NCBI GenBank assembly: GCA_028023455.1
Contig: JAQFVV010000013.1
Span: forward strand, 5,456,001 to 5,520,000
Length of the DNA stretch: 64,000 bases
Reading direction: 5' to 3'
Origin: Epiperipatus broadwayi
Lineage: Eukaryota > Onychophora > Udeonychophora > Euonychophora > Peripatidae
Positions 1 to 10,221 of the stretch are shown here, piece after piece. The first letter of the stretch is position 1. Each line of letters begins with the position of its first letter. The position numbers and the translations under genes are program-made. A model generated the notes under the pieces. The model was given only the letters and a program-made list of their open reading frames with translations, was not told the DNA's origin and searched no databases.

Positions 1-35
1 TTCTGTTACGCGAATGTACAAACTTGACTGTTACA
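1..35 (+). repeat. 3' end of the 5' LTR (partial)
   Basis: This 35-base segment is identical to 5866-5900 and to part of the duplicated copy ending near 7063. It ends in TTACA, the usual ...CA end of an LTR, and is followed 24 bases later by the primer-binding site. The remainder of the LTR lies left of the window. Confidence 0.75.
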
Positions 36-59
36 TAGTATTTTTGTTTTCACCGGGTT

Positions 60-77
60 TGGCACCCAACGTGGGGC
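60..77 (+). other. Primer-binding site for tRNA-Lys(CUU)
   Basis: TGGCACCCAACGTGGGGC matches the complement of the conserved 3' end of animal tRNA-Lys(CUU) at 17 of 18 positions; the only difference is A for G at the fifth base. It lies 24 bases after the LTR end, where minus-strand DNA synthesis would be primed. The same tRNA-Lys site is used by several retroviruses and Ty3/Gypsy elements. Confidence 0.8.
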
Positions 78-492
78 TATTCGATATTCCCACACCCTGC
101 AATACCCTGTAGAGCATTTAATATGTACATATAATGTTTTTTTTGCCTTCTATTTTAAATAATAATGAATAATATATATGTAAGATATTTTTTCCCCCGG
201 GTTTGTAAACTCAAAAATCATGGGGCATGTAACTTATTTCCACCCCTGAGGAGATTGAGTATAGAGATAAAATTCTTTTGTTTAAAATTAATGATTTTGA
301 ATTAAATTTTTTTTCGTTTTCCAAAATAATGTATATGTATAGATTTTTTTCCCCTGAGTTTGAACGTCAATTAATTCCATACTCTGAATAGATTATTATT
401 TTATTATATAAAAATTATTTATATAGATGCATAGTAGAATTTTTAAGGGGATTTATAATATATGTTGTGTAAACTTTCTTGCTCACTGTGAC

Positions 493-530
493 TGGCGCCC
501 GAGGATGATTTGAATAAATGTCAAATCGTT
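493..530 (+). other. Second PBS-like motif and adjacent leader hairpin
   Basis: TGGCGCCCGA at about 493 equals the first ten bases of a tRNA-Lys(UUU) primer-binding site, after which the match breaks down. Directly 3' lies a perfect 7-bp inverted repeat (GATTTGA / TCAAATC, 7-base loop). Because the site at 60-77 is far more complete and correctly placed after the LTR end, this one may be a decoy, a relic of an older LTR junction, or part of a leader structure. Confidence 0.35.
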
Positions 531-746
531 CTCACATAAATTTTGTCATCAGGAGTAAAGAGAGAAAAAGGGGGGTCTATTATTTGTTTTATGTTTTATG
601 AATTGGATTGAACGAGAAAGAGAAGGAAATAAATGTAAGGTCAAATCAAATCTTAAAGGTTCGAAACTAGCACAGACGTGTAAATTAAATTATAACCATG
701 AACCATGGAAAATTTAAAAAAGAAAAACAGCTGCAAGAGGCCAAGG

Positions 747-1008
747 GTGAGTTGCATTTTATAATTTTTGTTGTTATATATATTAAATTTATTTCACTGT
801 TAGTTAAATGTTGGGTGGGCATCAAGCGAATGTATAGCGAGAAGTTAGGTGTATTAATAGAGTTAGGCATAGGTGTTGAGATGAGTAGGAGACAGATCAT
901 TTTCTTTGTGGAGTGCAGCAATTAGCCGAGTTAGTAAAGCAAACAAAAACCAAGAAACTTTAGTAAAAACAAATTGAGCCATTAAAAAGAGAAAAAAATT
1001 TTTGTTAG
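747..1008 (+). other. Candidate leader intron before the Gag-like ORF
   Basis: A near-consensus splice donor (GTGAGT at 747-752) is followed by a possible acceptor (TTTTTGTTAG ending at 1008). Removal would place the ORF's ATG (1018) nine bases into the next exon and would remove most of a short upstream ORF that starts at 698. The pyrimidine tract is weak because the bases before it are A-rich. This is inference from motifs only. Confidence 0.3.
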
Positions 1009-1017
1009 TATATTAAA

Positions 1018-2400
1018 ATGGATAATAGTATGGAAGAAGAAAGGGAAGTAGTGAGCGAAGGGGAAGAAGGGAAAACAGGAAAAGAAGGAATGTGTAGGGG
1101 TATTATATTAAGATCGGGAAAAGAAATTATGGAAGAGAGTAGCAGCACAGAGGGAGACAAGGAAGGGGAAGCGAGTACGAGCCAGATTAGGGAAAAGGCA
1201 TCGATATATCAAAGCGTGGCCATGTCAGAAAAGTCAGACACCACAGGATCTGAACAGAGACCTATAGAAAAAATTAAGAAAGAATGCTGGAATATGAACT
1301 CAATGATGGAGTCACTATTAAAGCAAATTAGACAGGAGGCAGAAGAGAGGGATCATAGAAATAATCTAGAAATGGAACAACATTTTGAAGCTTTGGGCAG
1401 GCGATGTGAGGAAGGAACAGCACAGATTAGAAAAGACTTAGAAGAAAAACTGTGTAAAATCCTGCAGGGATGCCAGCTAAAAAGTGAGGAGATTCCAGTA
1501 AAACTCACAGAGAAGATAGAAAAAGCACAGGACGAAAATGGCAAGGAAATGCAGAATACTGTAGAGGATGAGATAGAAGAGTTAGTGTCAGATCAGGGAG
1601 AAGAAGTAAAGTCTGATAGCACAATGCTAGAAGAAGAACATATTAAAATTGATATAATAGTATTAGTAAAAGAAGAGTTAAAACCAGTGAAAAAGGAAGA
1701 GTTGAGGAAAACTGAGCTGGACAAAATGAGCAAGCCAGAGATTAATGAAGGGGATGATGAAAGTTGCCATTTCCTTTTGAAGAGGACCGAATTGGAAATG
1801 TGGGATAGCAAGGACATGCTGGAGAATATAGTAGAGACTGAGAATAAAGAATCCAAATGTGTGGATATTGAGGCGATAGTAGAAGATAGAAAGCGGGAGC
1901 TCCAGCAGGACAGAACAGAGTTGGATAGAGAGCTTTGGGAAATAGGTGGACTGTATGGGAAGTACGAATCGAAGAGTACCATAAAGAACAAGAAGAAAAG
2001 GAAAAGAAAGGATCCATACACAAGTAGGAAGAAATCAAGGCTGGGATGGACAGAGAGAAGGCAGGAGACAGCCGCAGAGGTTCACCAGGGGAAGAACAGA
2101 GGGAGAGAGAAAGAACGGGTTCAAACCCTACTATTCGGGAATAACAGATCTGGAAAGCACCCAAAGTATTTCTCTAGCTATGAAGGAGTAGACTTAAATA
2201 GATCGGATAAGGAAGTTCCATACAGTGGAAGTGAGTTTCCACACAGTCTAGAAATGCACCCAGCACAACCGCCTGTGAGATGGGAAGATGAGTATGAGGG
2301 ATATGGATGGACATCAGATGAAGAGGATGACATTATATTCGGGTGCTGTTTTAAGTTAGATAAAGAGGAGTTACTTAATGTACCACCAGATCCTATTTAG
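1018..2400 (+). CDS. Acidic coiled-coil Gag-like protein of the LTR element (460 aa)
   Basis: This is an intact 460-codon ORF inside the LTR element, starting at an ATG in the context AAAATGG. The N-terminal 60 residues are rich in Glu, Lys and Ser. Residues about 80-175 have a charged, heptad-like pattern typical of a coiled coil (for example LLKQIRQEAEERD). Residues 322-343 are a dense Lys/Arg block (KKKRKRK...RKKSR) that could bind RNA or serve as a nuclear localisation signal. The C-terminal 80 residues are acidic and aromatic. There is no CCHC zinc knuckle, no membrane segment and no protease motif. Position argues for Gag; I do not recognise the family. An intact frame in otherwise decayed DNA suggests a young insertion or selection. 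It could instead be an element-specific accessory protein. Confidence 0.7.
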   Translation: MDNSMEEEREVVSEGEEGKTGKEGMCRGIILRSGKEIMEESSSTEGDKEGEASTSQIREKASIYQSVAMSEKSDTTGSEQRPIEKIKKECWNMNSMMESLLKQIRQEAEERDHRNNLEMEQHFEALGRRCEEGTAQIRKDLEEKLCKILQGCQLKSEEIPVKLTEKIEKAQDENGKEMQNTVEDEIEELVSDQGEEVKSDSTMLEEEHIKIDIIVLVKEELKPVKKEELRKTELDKMSKPEINEGDDESCHFLLKRTELEMWDSKDMLENIVETENKESKCVDIEAIVEDRKRELQQDRTELDRELWEIGGLYGKYESKSTIKNKKKRKRKDPYTSRKKSRLGWTERRQETAAEVHQGKNRGREKERVQTLLFGNNRSGKHPKYFSSYEGVDLNRSDKEVPYSGSEFPHSLEMHPAQPPVRWEDEYEGYGWTSDEEDDIIFGCCFKLDKEELLNVPPDPI

Positions 2401-5400
2401 ATAAAAATATGTATATATTTGTTACGATCTGCCTTTCCTTATCATTATATAGTTTATAAATTATTATTATTATATATATAAAAAAAATTAACAGCCCCAT
2501 TGTATACTAACTGATGTATATCCAGTAGGATATAAAAGTTTGTTTAATGTAAATATTTGACAATATTCTATTTTGTGTGGTTTGCTTTTAAACTTTTAAT
2601 TTAGTCGTATTTTTTTTTTTGTAATAATTGATTGTCTAATATGTATAAAGTTCCTCGGTATAGAATGAAGCAGGCAATTGGGTTTATATGTTTTCATCTC
2701 TATGTGGTAGCTTAATTGATTTAATATTACTAGTAAAAAAAAAAAAAAAGCTTATCAAATTATTTAATAGCCAACTGTAAGTAAATTCCTTTTTTTTTTT
2801 GTTATTTTTTTTGTCCCAAGTATTCGGATATGAAACGATAACTTTCCAAGCCCCTATCGTTTCACCATCAAACCTAATGACACTCTCATCTGTGCTAAGT
2901 TCGAACCTATTTAAATGTTAATAAATCTAAAATTCGTTCATGTCTGTATAAACAGTATTATATATTTACGTGCGAACCAACGCTATAATTAGATAGGATT
3001 AGTAAAATTATAGCGTACTAAAGTTATTTAATATTTCTAAAAATGTTTATTATATTATTTAAGTTAAGAGTAAATTATTAATTTTGTTGTTTAATATTGT
3101 AATTTCGTATGTGGATATATAATCTGTGCTATATAGAAGAAAGACATGATTTAAAATATGTAAAAGCCAGTATCTAAAAATAATATTAAATGTCTTTAAA
3201 AATTGTTAAAAGATTTCTTGTTTTAAATATATTTCAGGGAAAAGTTTCTCGAAAATATATTTAAAAGCTATATCAAAATGTTTGTAAATTATTTTAATAA
3301 ATATGTTAAAAATGTTTTCGTTTTAAAAAAATGTTAAAAAGTTGTTTTTAAATAGAAAGAGTTTCTATTATATGTAAGATTAAAAATAAAAGCTGGTCAA
3401 GTAATTAAAAGATTTTTGATTGTAAACAAGTGTCATTAACGACCACACCTGGAATTCGTAAAAAGTAAAACTAGTTGAAAATTTACTAATTAAAATCTCC
3501 TTAGATAAGAGTAAGTTATTTTAAAATCTAAATTGGACAATTGTTTGCAACGAAAAATCTTAATTATAATAGCTTATGGAATGTTTCTAACATAAGTTAT
3601 CTAAGATTTTAAAAATCTGGATTGTAAAATTGAAAAATATTTAATTAAATTCCTGAGTTTAGTGAGTCTTGAGGCGATAGATTCCGATAAGGAAAAGATA
3701 TAAATACTCTGTATTTTTAACAAGAAGGAGAGCCATATTGTTAGAGAAAGAGAGCCATATTGTTAGTGAGAATTGCAGCCAGTCTTCACAATTGTTAATG
3801 TTTAACATGTCCGGCTAAAAGCGGGCATCTTGTTGCTGTTACTCCGCGGGAGAACGGGGTTTCTCTCGTCGAAATGCCTAAACCACCATCATGCCGATGG
3901 AAGAGACGAGCCTAACATAATGGGAAAGATGATGCCGCCCAGTCAAACTAAACCAAACCAACAGCAAGAACTTGCAGTCCAGATAAATCATACCGGTACC
4001 GTTTTATTTTTCAAACCGCAGAGCTCTGTGTAATTCTGTGTAAATGTAAATAATATCTATATAAGTTAGCTAACTTTCTTTTAAAATAATGATAAAGCTA
4101 AATGTAATCAAAACTTAGAATCCATTTAATATTTTAAATATGTCAATTGCTATCAAAATTTAATGTGTTAAAGTTTAAATAATCTGACTTATTTATATTT
4201 TCCTTTCATTTAAAGTATATTATAAGTGTCTAATTTAAAGTTATATCACTGCGGTTGTGTCTATATTTCTTTGCTTATTTTATTTTAAATGCTTATTATA
4301 TTTCATATGCCAATATTTCGAAACAGTGAGCACTTAATTTCATGTATATTTTAAGAAGATATTATTTGAAAATCTTCGTATAATTTGTTTGTAGCGTCAA
4401 CTTTCTACGCTGTTTCGAAATCCTATTTTTTTTATTATTTAAATGATTTAATATGCGAAATGTGGCTCTTTTGATCAACCAGTTAAACACTTAATCTTAT
4501 AGTTTTATTTAGAATTAAATTTAGCCTTGATCATATTTATAAGTATATTTGACATTTAAATTCTTAAGTCCATAGAAATATACTTTCCCTCCTTAAATAT
4601 TTATTATCTATAAGTAACTTAATAGATCGAACATGTCAAAGTACAGATGTAATAATATTCCCTTTTAGTAGCATAGACATTTATTATCAGGCTACACAAG
4701 AGTTGGTCCCAATTTGATAGAGCTAATATGCTATTAACTCGTATTTCATAGTATGAAATATACTATTCTTTGCTTGGCGGATGTGATATATTATTTTATA
4801 AAATTATTCTCGTTTTGCTGCTATACGTAATATACGTATCTTAAGATGGAGCCACGGCATTGCCAGCACATCTTCTCTTATAGGGTAGAGCAGTAGCGAA
4901 GCCTGAGCCAAGGCCAGGTTAGCACGTAAGTCCCCCACCATTCCTGAACACAAATGTTCCTTTTCACGCAGCATTGCGATCGGTTACAGGGTACCGGCGT
5001 TTGTCGCAAGAACCCTGAAGTTATTTCATCCATCTGCAGAGCGACTTTTCCTATTATTGTTTACCTGTGCCATAGCGCATTGGTAAAATCTTATTTCAGC
5101 CAACTCTCCCACCTTAACATAACGCTTTCAGCATTCTGAAATTTTCTCTCGAAAGCCATGTTCGATCGATCATTACTTGAGCTGGTTTATGCGCTCGTTA
5201 TTAAATTATATTGTATATTTTAGTAAATGAATTCATGATCAAAGTTTAATATAATTATTTATATACCAGCCACAAATGTAATAGGATTTGGCTTATCGAG
5301 ATTTATAGACATAACGTAGTGATTAATTATGTATCAATTGTAAACAATTCATAAGATGGGCATATGTTAAACCCCTCTATGAAATTTAATGATTACTTAT
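2401..5400. other. Long non-coding 3' internal region and unresolved 3' LTR start
   Basis: No credible gene is present. Two clean inverted repeats occur: TGAAACGATA with its complement at 2831-2864 (10-bp stem, 14-base loop), and CGCTATAATT with its complement at 2981-3015 (10-bp stem, 15-base loop). A TATAAATA box lies at 3699-3706. A 17-base motif (gagccatattgttag plus flank) is repeated twice at about 3728-3766. The stretch 3780-4030 is relatively GC-rich. Short ORFs at 3830 and 4954 show no family features. Confidence 0.5.
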
Positions 5401-5421
5401 GTAAAGTGATTTTGAATTGTA

Positions 5422-5900
5422 TATAAAAAGAGAATGTGTTCTCTTATCCACCCAATGTTTGTACATTCGATGCTGAAATGTGTAAAACTTATCAATTTCA
5501 TGCCAATTGTAAATAAATATATAATTAATTTAATGTATTTCGTTCTCTGTTTCGTTATTGATCTAATTCAATCCAATTCTAATTACTATTTATAGTCTAT
5601 ATATGTGAAAACTATGCATTAAGTTAAATTAAATTTAGTGATATTTTAGTCAATTAAGAACCTTTTTTTTATTCATCAGAGTCTTATTGCTTCTCCGTGA
5701 CCTATGTCGGCCGTGTGGAAAGAGGTATACTATGTGTAATTTCAAGGTGGTCATTCGTAGGGTCTTGAGTCTTGGAATCCTGGCTTATGAGTTGAAGTGC
5801 GGTCGGACTCGGGATGTTACAGTCCTAGTCTGGTCAGCTTCGGTCTCTTTTGCTTGGATTCTGAATTCTGTTACGCGAATGTACAAACTTGACTGTTACA
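5422..5900 (+). repeat. 3' LTR, promoter-R-U5 part
   Basis: A TATA box (TATAAAAA, 5422-5429) is followed about 85 bases later by a polyadenylation signal (AATAAA, 5512-5517) and then about 380 bases ending in the sequence shared with the 5' LTR (5866-5900). A TATA box shortly before an AATAAA is the usual layout around R of an LTR, so transcription likely starts near 5450 and ends near 5530. The U3 start is not resolved. Confidence 0.55.
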
Positions 5901-8146
5901 ATACACGTATAATAAACTCATGTATTTATTTTTTTATATATTTATTTTTTATTTTTTGTATATTTTCAGTATATGTCATTTTATGTATTTTGCTTTTCTC
6001 TGAAAAATTCAAATAGAGAAAAGCAAACTTTATTGAACAAATGGATCACATGTTGGAATATAGAATACCCACACACACCAATATAAAACAAACATTCAAT
6101 TGACAGAGAAATATTGTACACAAATAGAATACCCACACACACCAATCTTTTTTTATATATGTATTTTTTATTTTTTGTATATTTTCAGTATATGTCATTT
6201 TATGTACTTTGCTTTTCTCTGAAAAATTCAAATAGAGAAAAGCAAACTTTATTGAACAAGTGATCACATGTTGGAACATAGTAGTAAAATAATTAAAGTA
6301 ATTGTTCCAACATACTTGTATATACATTTTTAATTACTACTTATTATTCTAAAAACTGTAATTTTAATTTAATCAAAGAATGTTAATTACTTTGGCAAAA
6401 ATCTGGTCAAAAGCAAAATTTTTGATAATAAAAGTTGTAATTAATATTTAGATAAAATAGAAATTATTTTGAATTAATATCTGTAATCAAGTGATCTGAG
6501 TATTCAAGATGGAAACCAAATATTATATCAAACCCTGCTATGTAAAATTTAATCGGAAAAATAGAAAGGAATGTTTATAATCTGAATGATAGGCTAAATT
6601 AAAAGGGTTGGTTGATTCATACTTCTCAGGGGGTACCTGAATTGGTTCTGTATGAGTGGGGTTGGTAGGTTTTAATCAGTGCTGTGGGATTCAGTTCATT
6701 CTTTCTTTGGCATTCATTCTGACCACGTCCTTCACTACTTTGGCTCTGGAATTTCTCCAATCATCTAGCCAAGACTAGACTATTACTAATATTTCCTAAG
6801 AAGAAATCCATTATATAGTTCTTTTAAGAACTCTTATTTCCTTGTGGATTCGATTAACCATTCAAGACAGCAAACAAAAATTTAATAATAATCATAATTA
6901 TTACAATATGCAAAAAAGAAAATATGAAGCACACTACCAGAGGTTCCAGTAAAATAACCATGGGATAGACAACCAGCTGGTGCATCGGAAGTCTGGTCAG
7001 CTTCGGTCTCTTTTGCTTGGATTCTGAATTCTGTTACGCGAATGTACAAACTTGACTGTTACAATACACGTATAATAAACTCATGTATTTATTTTTTTAT
7101 ATATTTATTTTTTATTTTTTGTATATTTTCAGTATATGTCATTTTATGTATTTTGCTTTTCTCTGAAAAATTCAAATAGAGAAAAGCAAACTTTATTGAA
7201 CAAATGGATCACATGTTGGAACATAGAATACCCACACACACCAATATAAAACAAACATTCAATTGACAGAGAAATATTGTACACAAATGCACATATAATA
7301 AACTCATGTATTTATTTTTTTATATATGTATTTTTTATTTTTTGTATATTTTCAGTATATGTCATTTTATGTACTTTGCTTTTCTCTGAAAAATTCAAAT
7401 AGAGAAAAGCAAACTTTATTGAACAAGTGATCACATGTTGGAACATATTAGTAAAATAATTAAAGTAATTGTTCCAACATACTTGTATATACATTTTTAA
7501 TTACTACTTATTATTCTAAAAACTGTAATTTTAATTTAATCAAAGAATGTTAATTACTTTGGCAAAAATCTGGTCAAAAGCAAAATGTTTGATAATAAAA
7601 GTTGTAATTAATATTTAGATAAAATAGAAATTATTTTGAATTAATATCTGTAATCAAGTGATCTGAGTATTCAAGATGGAAACCAAATATTATATCAAAC
7701 CCTGCTATGTAAAATTTAATTGGAAAAATAGAAAGGAATGTTTATAATCTGAATGATAGGCTAAATTAAAAGGGTTGGTTGATTCATACTTCTCAGGGGG
7801 TACCTGAATTGGTTCTGTATGAGTAGGGTTGATATGTTTTAATCAGTGCTGTGGGATTCATTCTTTCTTTGGCATTCATTCTGACCACGTCCTTCACTAC
7901 TTTGGCTCTGGAATTTCTCCAATCATCTAGCCAAGACTAGACTATTACTAATATTTCCTAAGAAGAAATCCATTATATAGTTCTTTTAAGAACTCTTATT
8001 TCCTTGTGGATTCGATTAACCATTCAAGACAGCAAACAAAAATTTAATAATAATCATAATTATTACAATATGCAAAAAAGAAAATATGAAGCACACTACC
8101 AGAGGTTCCAGTAAAATAACCATGGGATAGACAACCAGCTGGTGCA
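5827..8146. repeat. Tandem duplication of LTR end plus flank, 2 x 1.16 kb
   Basis: Unit 1 (5827-6984) and unit 2 (6990-8146) are nearly identical. Each begins with the last 73-74 bases of the 3' LTR and continues into the same flanking DNA to the same point (ending ...GCTGGTGCA). A five-base filler separates them. The second LTR fragment (6990-7063) is therefore not an independent insertion. Differences are scattered substitutions and small indels, so the duplication is recent. Each unit also contains an internal repetition of about 110-250 bases (for example 5930-6050 against 6150-6265). Confidence 0.9.
5990..6026. repeat. 11-bp stem hairpin, one of four copies
   Basis: TTGCTTTTCTC and its exact complement GAGAAAAGCAA flank a 15-base loop. 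The same hairpin recurs near 6212-6248, 7157-7193 and 7379-7415 because the flanking region is duplicated twice over. No role is known. Confidence 0.7.
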
Positions 8147-8680
8147 CCTGCTCTTTTCTTTCCCTAAATCACCAAGATGTGATCATGCCAGTTCCAGTCA
8201 GCCACAATAATGACAAAAGCCACCTTGCCTATGCTTGAATGCTATGAAATCATCACTGCACAGCCAGTTGACTTGACGCCCACTCATAAACCCAGTCAGG
8301 AGAAGATGAAGATGCCTAAATAAGTTTATTTTAAAAATATTTTATTAATATTGAGTTAAATTAATTCTGATATTTATGATAATTAGAAATATATTCCTTT
8401 TTTTATTATTTTTACTAATCATTAAAAAAAAAGAGTTGTCTCTTGCATATATATATATATATATATTGAATTTACAGTTATTACAGGCATAATGATACAG
8501 CTTTTAATTAGACTTTTGGATTCATTTTACTATCCCAAATTCTAGTATTTTCAGCAATGGTTACAATTAGTTTTTTTTGTTGCTGTTTGTGTTTCTTCTT
8601 GTTGTTACTCCTGAAAATTGTCATACATAAATATACATGTGTATATATGCACACATACACTTGTAATATTTGGTAAATAT
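8147..8680. other. No gene; degraded repeat and AT tract
   Basis: A moderately GC-richer stretch (8147-8320) with no usable ORF is followed by AT-rich DNA with an (AT)n run at about 8447-8466. The minus-strand ORF at 8508-8690 has no family features. Confidence 0.4.
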
Positions 8681-8763
8681 GACACCTCATGTTGAGTGTC
8701 TAAAAGGTATTTATCCGTATATCCTTGTTATTTTTGTCACTGCGGCACCTTATGATGAGTGTC
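8681..8763. other. Covarying hairpin pair, copy A
   Basis: Hairpin 1 (8681-8700) reads GACAC-C-TCA-TGT-TGA-GTGTC: a 5-bp stem, a bulged C, a 3-bp inner stem and a 3-base loop. Hairpin 2 (8744-8763) reads GGCAC-C-TTA-TGA-TGA-GTGTC with the same plan and one G-T pair in each stem part. The loop side is conserved while the outer stem differs between copies in a pairing-preserving way, compared with 8902-8921 and 28981-29066. Confidence 0.6.
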
Positions 8764-8901
8764 AAATGGATTTATTTATTGTAAATTTTTCATAAACAAG
8801 TCCACTAATAACTTTACATTTAGAATAGTGGTGAGGGTATAATTGTGATGCACATATATAAATGTATAAGAATTTATCTATCGTAAAAGGCAAATAGATA
8901 C

Positions 8902-8968
8902 AGCACCTCATGTTGAGTGCTCTAGGGTATCTGAGTTAATGCAACCTTATTGACATATTGTAAAATAC
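8902..8968. other. Covarying hairpin pair, copy B (second hairpin decayed)
   Basis: Hairpin 1 (8902-8921) is AGCAC-C-TCA-TGT-TGA-GTGCT, with a perfect outer stem of a different sequence from copy A. The second hairpin position (about 8941-8960) aligns to copies A and C but no longer pairs. Sequence upstream also aligns with copy A, so this is a second copy of the same module about 220 bases away. Confidence 0.55.
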
Positions 8969-9167
8969 AAAATTAGTGAAATATTTTATAGTGCAAATAT
9001 ATGTATGCATAGCTTTTTTCCCATTATATTCGCTATCAATAAAAAAGGGTTTTCAAGTCTTGAGTAGAAATGTATGCCTGTATAACCAAAAATCTTTTAT
9101 CTGAGAAATATATATCAAATCACACAAAGTATAACTTATTTCTACAGGGTAAAAAGCTCAGACCACT

Positions 9168-9353
9168 TCCATTCATTATGAACATTGTAAATAGCTTTAA
9201 GGATTTATTATTTTTCTTATTCATTTAAAATTGTATTTATATTTTGTCTATTTCAATGCATCCATTCATTATGAACATTGTAAATAGCTTTAAGGATTTA
9301 TTATTTTTCTTATTCATTTAAAATTGTATTTATATTTTGTCTAGTTCAATGCA
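9168..9353. repeat. 93-bp tandem duplication
   Basis: Unit 1 (9168-9260) and unit 2 (9261-9353) are almost identical; one difference is TCTATTT against TCTAGTT. No coding content. Confidence 0.92.
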
Positions 9354-9359
9354 TCAAAT

Positions 9360-10200
9360 ATATATATATATGGGTTTGTAATAATTATTTAGTTTTTATT
9401 ATATCATTATAAGTATGAAACGGTGGTGGGTATCTGGGATTAAATAAATATTTAATCATAATATTAAATTGGTTTTGTTTTCGTATTATTATTTATTTGA
9501 TAAAATGTACTCTTTCCTTATCAATCATGTACCTATAATAACCATTTAACTTACCCAGTGAAGACCCTAGATGTAGAGAAGACTGAGCTAGCCACATGAG
9601 ATATCAATCTATTAGGGTGTTAAATCTTATTCTTATGCTTCATTGAACACATGGTATAGCGCATCCTTCTAGAAAGGGGGGGGGGATTCATTTTTATTCT
9701 TTTCTGGGAGTGGTGCACAAAAGCTAAGGGGTAAATAGACTTTTCAAAGATGTGTACTTGCCATATGTCCTAAACATTTGGGCATTCGGGTAAGATATTA
9801 ACTAAAGGGGTTTTTAATTGGCAGAGACCTGTCAATTCACTCTTTCTATCAATTTAGCTGGAAGTACCAATATGTTGTAGAACAAACAATCAGTTAAATT
9901 GGTGTCCATTTCTTACCCTGTTCAATCTTGGTCACTTCATGCTCAGGGCAAGATTAGGAGTGTAATTCTGCAGGGATGTATGGTCCAGTACAATAATAAT
10001 ATATGAGCTAAGTGATATGATGTACATTCATGCTTATGTGATACTTTGAAGTGTAATAAGTAACAATATTATCAGTGTAGAAATGAGATTATATATAATA
10101 ATAAAATTAATATAAAATTAAACACAAAGTCTTTATAGTAAAAGAGTTAATTGAGTTTCATAGAGTTATGTCTTAACAATTATAAAATTATATTTAGTTT
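9360..10200. other. No gene recognised
   Basis: AT-rich DNA with a G run at about 9677-9686. The stretch 9550-10000 has a more even base mix and may be another worn repeat, but no ORF or known motif is visible. Confidence 0.4.
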
Positions 10201-10221
10201 TTTAATTTGTTGAGTGCATAG

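Larger units (their letters stand above)
1..5900 (+). mobile_element. LTR retrotransposon, Gag-only, 5' end cut by window
   Basis: Bases 1-35 are repeated exactly at 5866-5900, which marks the 3' ends of a 5' and a 3' LTR (both end in TGTTACA). A tRNA-Lys primer-binding site follows at 60-77. The internal region holds one long ORF (1018-2400) and then about 3 kb with no ORF over 110 codons. I see no protease, reverse transcriptase, RNase H or integrase motif in the translations supplied. This layout matches non-autonomous LTR elements that keep a Gag-like gene (TR-GAG or LARD-like). Such elements depend on enzymes from a relative elsewhere. The start of the 3' LTR could not be located, and the target-site duplication cannot be tested because the upstream end lies outside the window. 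Confidence 0.72.

Noticed and set aside
698-925. 75-codon upstream ORF in the retrotransposon leader
   Set aside because: It has no family features and would be interrupted by the candidate leader intron.
1593-2164. Minus-strand ORFs of 142 and 140 codons
   Set aside because: They are antisense shadows of the purine-rich Gag-like CDS.
5687-6327. 109- and 93-codon ORFs across the LTR end and flank
   Set aside because: They cross the LTR boundary and the duplicated hairpin region, and the frames are not kept between the two duplicate copies.
6990-7063. A second independent LTR insertion
   Set aside because: The same flanking sequence follows both LTR ends, so it is part of the 1.16-kb tandem duplication.
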